This document shows positions 62,009 through 64,000 of a DNA stretch of 64,000 nucleotides, piece after piece. The position numbers were made by a program, and so were the translations under genes. The notes under the pieces are model-generated. The model was not told the DNA's origin. It worked only from the letters and a program-made list of their open reading frames with translations, and did not search any database. The DNA lies in NCBI GenBank assembly GCA_030386875.1, contig CM059567.1:84561130-84625129 (forward strand), written 5' to 3'. Source of the DNA: Morinoia aosen. Lineage: Eukaryota; Arthropoda; Malacostraca; Amphipoda; Talitridae. Numbering within the stretch: position 1 is the stretch's first letter; every line of letters starts with the position of its first letter.

Positions 62009-62594
62009 ATAGCCTTAGTTTTGTGTCATACTTTTGTTGCATTATTATTATGCTAATTGAAAAAGTCATCTCATCACTGCTGGAGGTCTGTCTGGCTTAG
62101 GATCGAACTCTCGTTGAACTGGTAACTCTCGTTAACTGTTTGCCTTAGGTTAGAGTTGAAATTTTAGTTGCCTAATATTTGAGTAGCGTAACATTTGGAA
62201 TAGAATATGGGTAGAGAAAGGAGCCGAATGGCCCGTTCTCAGGTCCGCTCGTTCGTAATCCCTGAGTCCCTTGCAGACACACCAATCACGCGCAGGCCGC
62301 AGAGAATCACGTCGATCTAAGTCATGTGTTTTCACGCCCAAATACCAATACACTAATATCAGTCAGTTTACCTAATTTCTCAGTACGCGGCAGTTACACA
62401 GAAGTGTTGTTTCATGATTACAGTTTTCGTAGCATTGTTTGTAATGTTAGAGCCGTTACAATATGTGTTTTTTGTTCGCGTCATGTTATCGCTATTTTTG
62501 AATGAAGCTTCACCGACTGAATTGTGCAGAAGTTGCATAAAGAAATGCGGCTTCTGATCAGAAATAAGTAACGATTTTTTTTTCTTAAACCTGA

Positions 62595-62909
62595 ATCAGT
62601 CACCTTGGAAAACATACAACTACTGTATCGGTAGGAATTAGTAACCCGAGGGAAGGAAGATGCGATGATCCAATTTGAAAGTAAAGTAGTTTTCCTTTCG
62701 ATGATATATTTTTTGTTTGTTTTTGTCACAGTTGTTTTCCGTCTACAGCTGTCCTTTCCTTTAGCACCTCTTACGTTCCTCTTGATATTTCATCTTATTT
62801 CGTAAGCTTCTTTAAATCTTTAGAAGAGCAGTGTGGGGAAGCCATGTGCATAAATTCCCTGCTACTTCTATTTGAGACATCATGTTACCTTTATCCAACC
62901 TTTCTTGAA
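62595..62909 (+). mobile_element. old diverged retroposon copy S10
   Basis: ACATACAACTACTGTATCGG, CAGCTGTCCTTTCCTTTAGCACC and GAGACATCATGTTACC follow the family order. Its 3' part is cut by the younger copy S11. An old member. Confidence 0.6.
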
Positions 62910-62922
62910 AACACGATTTTAG

Positions 62923-63484
62923 CCCCTCAGGGGGATACAACTATTGTATCTATGGGAATTGGCGTTCCCAGGGGGACTATGTGTGGGGCTGAGCTAAAGG
63001 TTAGGTAGGCTTCCTTTTTGTTGTAATAAAATAGGTTTTTGTTTTGTTACGGACTATCTTTTTTCGGTTCACTGCTGTCCTGTTTTTCAGCACCTACTAC
63101 TTTCTTCTTCAACTTTTTTCTTGTTTCATGAACTTCTTTCCTAGCTTACTGTTTTTGTGCACTTTGTGCGTAGATTCCGCGTTCCCTCAACTCCATACTA
63201 AATGGTGCCTTCCTCTTTCCTCTCTTGGAACATCTTTGTCGTGGTTAAGGGAGGCTAAAACTTTCTTATATAATAATAACAATAATAATAATAATAATGA
63301 TAATAATAATAATATCAATAATATTAATAATAATATTAATAATAATAATAATGATAATAATAATAATAATATTAATAATAATATTAATAATAATATTAAT
63401 AATAATATTCATAATAATGTTATTATTAATATTATTATTAATATTATTATTAATATTAATATTAATAATAATATTCATAATAAC
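62923..63484 (+). mobile_element. retroposon copy S11 with expanded TAA tail
   Basis: Flanked by AACACGATTTTAG (62910-62922) and AACACGGTTTTAG (63485-63497), a 13-bp duplication with one mismatch. It starts at the full head CCCCTCAGGGGGATACAACT, and the body ends near 63265. The tail is not TAATC but about 215 bp of (TAA)/(TAT) repeats. The asparagine-rich frame at 63044-63640 arises from this tail and is not a gene. Confidence 0.85.
63266..63484. repeat. (TAA)n / (ATT)n microsatellite
   Basis: AAT-type trinucleotide run that turns into its complement ATT-type run from about 63419, so the array is itself self-complementary. Confidence 0.9.
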
Positions 63485-63621
63485 AACACGGTTTTAGGGT
63501 TTACGGAAGCGTTCATCTTACTTGCTATCGAATATTATTTGAGTTGTTCCAAATTTGGATTTGCAACAGATTTTAGTTCCTCTAGATTTCAATTACCTTC
63601 GATTTTAGTCGTTTTTCGTTT

Positions 63622-63690
63622 TAGTTATCAGAGATTTTAGTTGGTTTTAGTTGTAGTTATCAGAGATTTTAGTTGGTTTTAGTTGTAGTT
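63622..63690. repeat. 32-bp tandem repeat, two copies
   Basis: GTTATCAGAGATTTTAGTTG and the following TTTTAGTTGTA recur 32 bp apart, with a partial third copy. Confidence 0.8.
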
Positions 63691-63818
63691 GCCTTAGATT
63701 TCAGTTGAATTAATTTTGATTTACCTCAGTTCCAAGCTATACAGTCCTTTTTGGTTTTTGGAGTGCTAACGTAATGTGCACAGTACGTGAATGTAAACTC
63801 AATGATTTATATTTGACT

Positions 63819-64000
63819 CCCCTCAGGGGGATACAATTATTGTATCTATGGGAACTAGCGCTCCCTGGGGGACAATGTGAGGGCCCGAACTGAGAGTTAG
63901 GTAGGCCTTCTTTTTTGTTGAAATGAAATGTTTTTGTTCTGTTTAGGACCACCTTTTTTCGGTTCACTACTGTCCTGTTTTTCAGCACCTCTGACTTTCT
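63819..64000 (+). mobile_element. retroposon copy S12, cut by window end
   Basis: Full head CCCCTCAGGGGGATACAATT, then the subfamily variants GAACTGAGAGTTAGG and TTGTTGAAATGAAATG shared with S4. Runs off the window in the CAGCACCT region. Confidence 0.85.

Noticed and set aside
63044-63640. 198-codon Asn-rich frame
   Set aside because: It is produced by the TAA microsatellite tail of retroposon S11; the flanks are retroposon body and spacer.
1-64000. CRISPR arrays, rRNA or complete tRNA genes, bacterial operons
   Set aside because: None seen; the sequence is eukaryotic and the tandem arrays present are satellites or microsatellites.

Overview
This is 64 kb of AT-rich eukaryotic DNA, most likely from an arthropod and probably an insect with long introns or gene-poor spacers. 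The evidence is the mix of decayed hAT, Tc1/mariner and Helitron-type DNA transposons, a small Ty3/gypsy element, many short retroposons with 11-14 bp target duplications, and short GC-richer islands carrying consensus GTGAGT splice donors and insect-style initiator/DPE core-promoter motifs. No complete, recognisable host protein gene is present. Most open frames of 60-110 codons are what chance gives in AT-rich DNA.

Layout. 1-16 kb is mostly featureless AT-rich sequence with a 1.5 kb hAT fossil (2994-4515) that contains a foldback element, a 230-bp palindrome (4889-5120), a MITE inside a TG microsatellite (7088-7358) and a 954-bp foldback made from two inverted copies of a Tc1/mariner 3' end (13845-14798). 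16-32 kb holds the best case for host coding sequence: a CpG-richer promoter-like patch, a possible first exon (ATG at 16492) and possible exons at 19680, 30195 and 31156 whose reading phases agree on the plus strand. An STPR-repeat ORF of Helitron type sits at 21567. 33.5-34.5 kb is a decayed Tc1/mariner transposase.

40.7-41.7 kb has four visually identical 177-bp tandem units directly upstream of a second promoter-like island (Inr at 41592, DPE match at +28). 45.0-45.2 kb is another perfect-looking palindrome. From 39.7 kb to the end the window is dominated by one family of short retroposons (about 355 bp, structured palindromic head, TAATC-type tail). About eleven or twelve copies of different ages lie there, one in minus orientation, several nested. 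One was split by a short Ty3/gypsy element with about 98% identical LTRs. Another nest has a younger copy and a 313-bp MITE inside an older copy.

How it fits together: the coding candidates would form a plus-strand gene with widely spaced small exons and at least two alternative 5' ends, but this is inference from splice signals and phase only. The transposon annotation is much firmer than the exon annotation.
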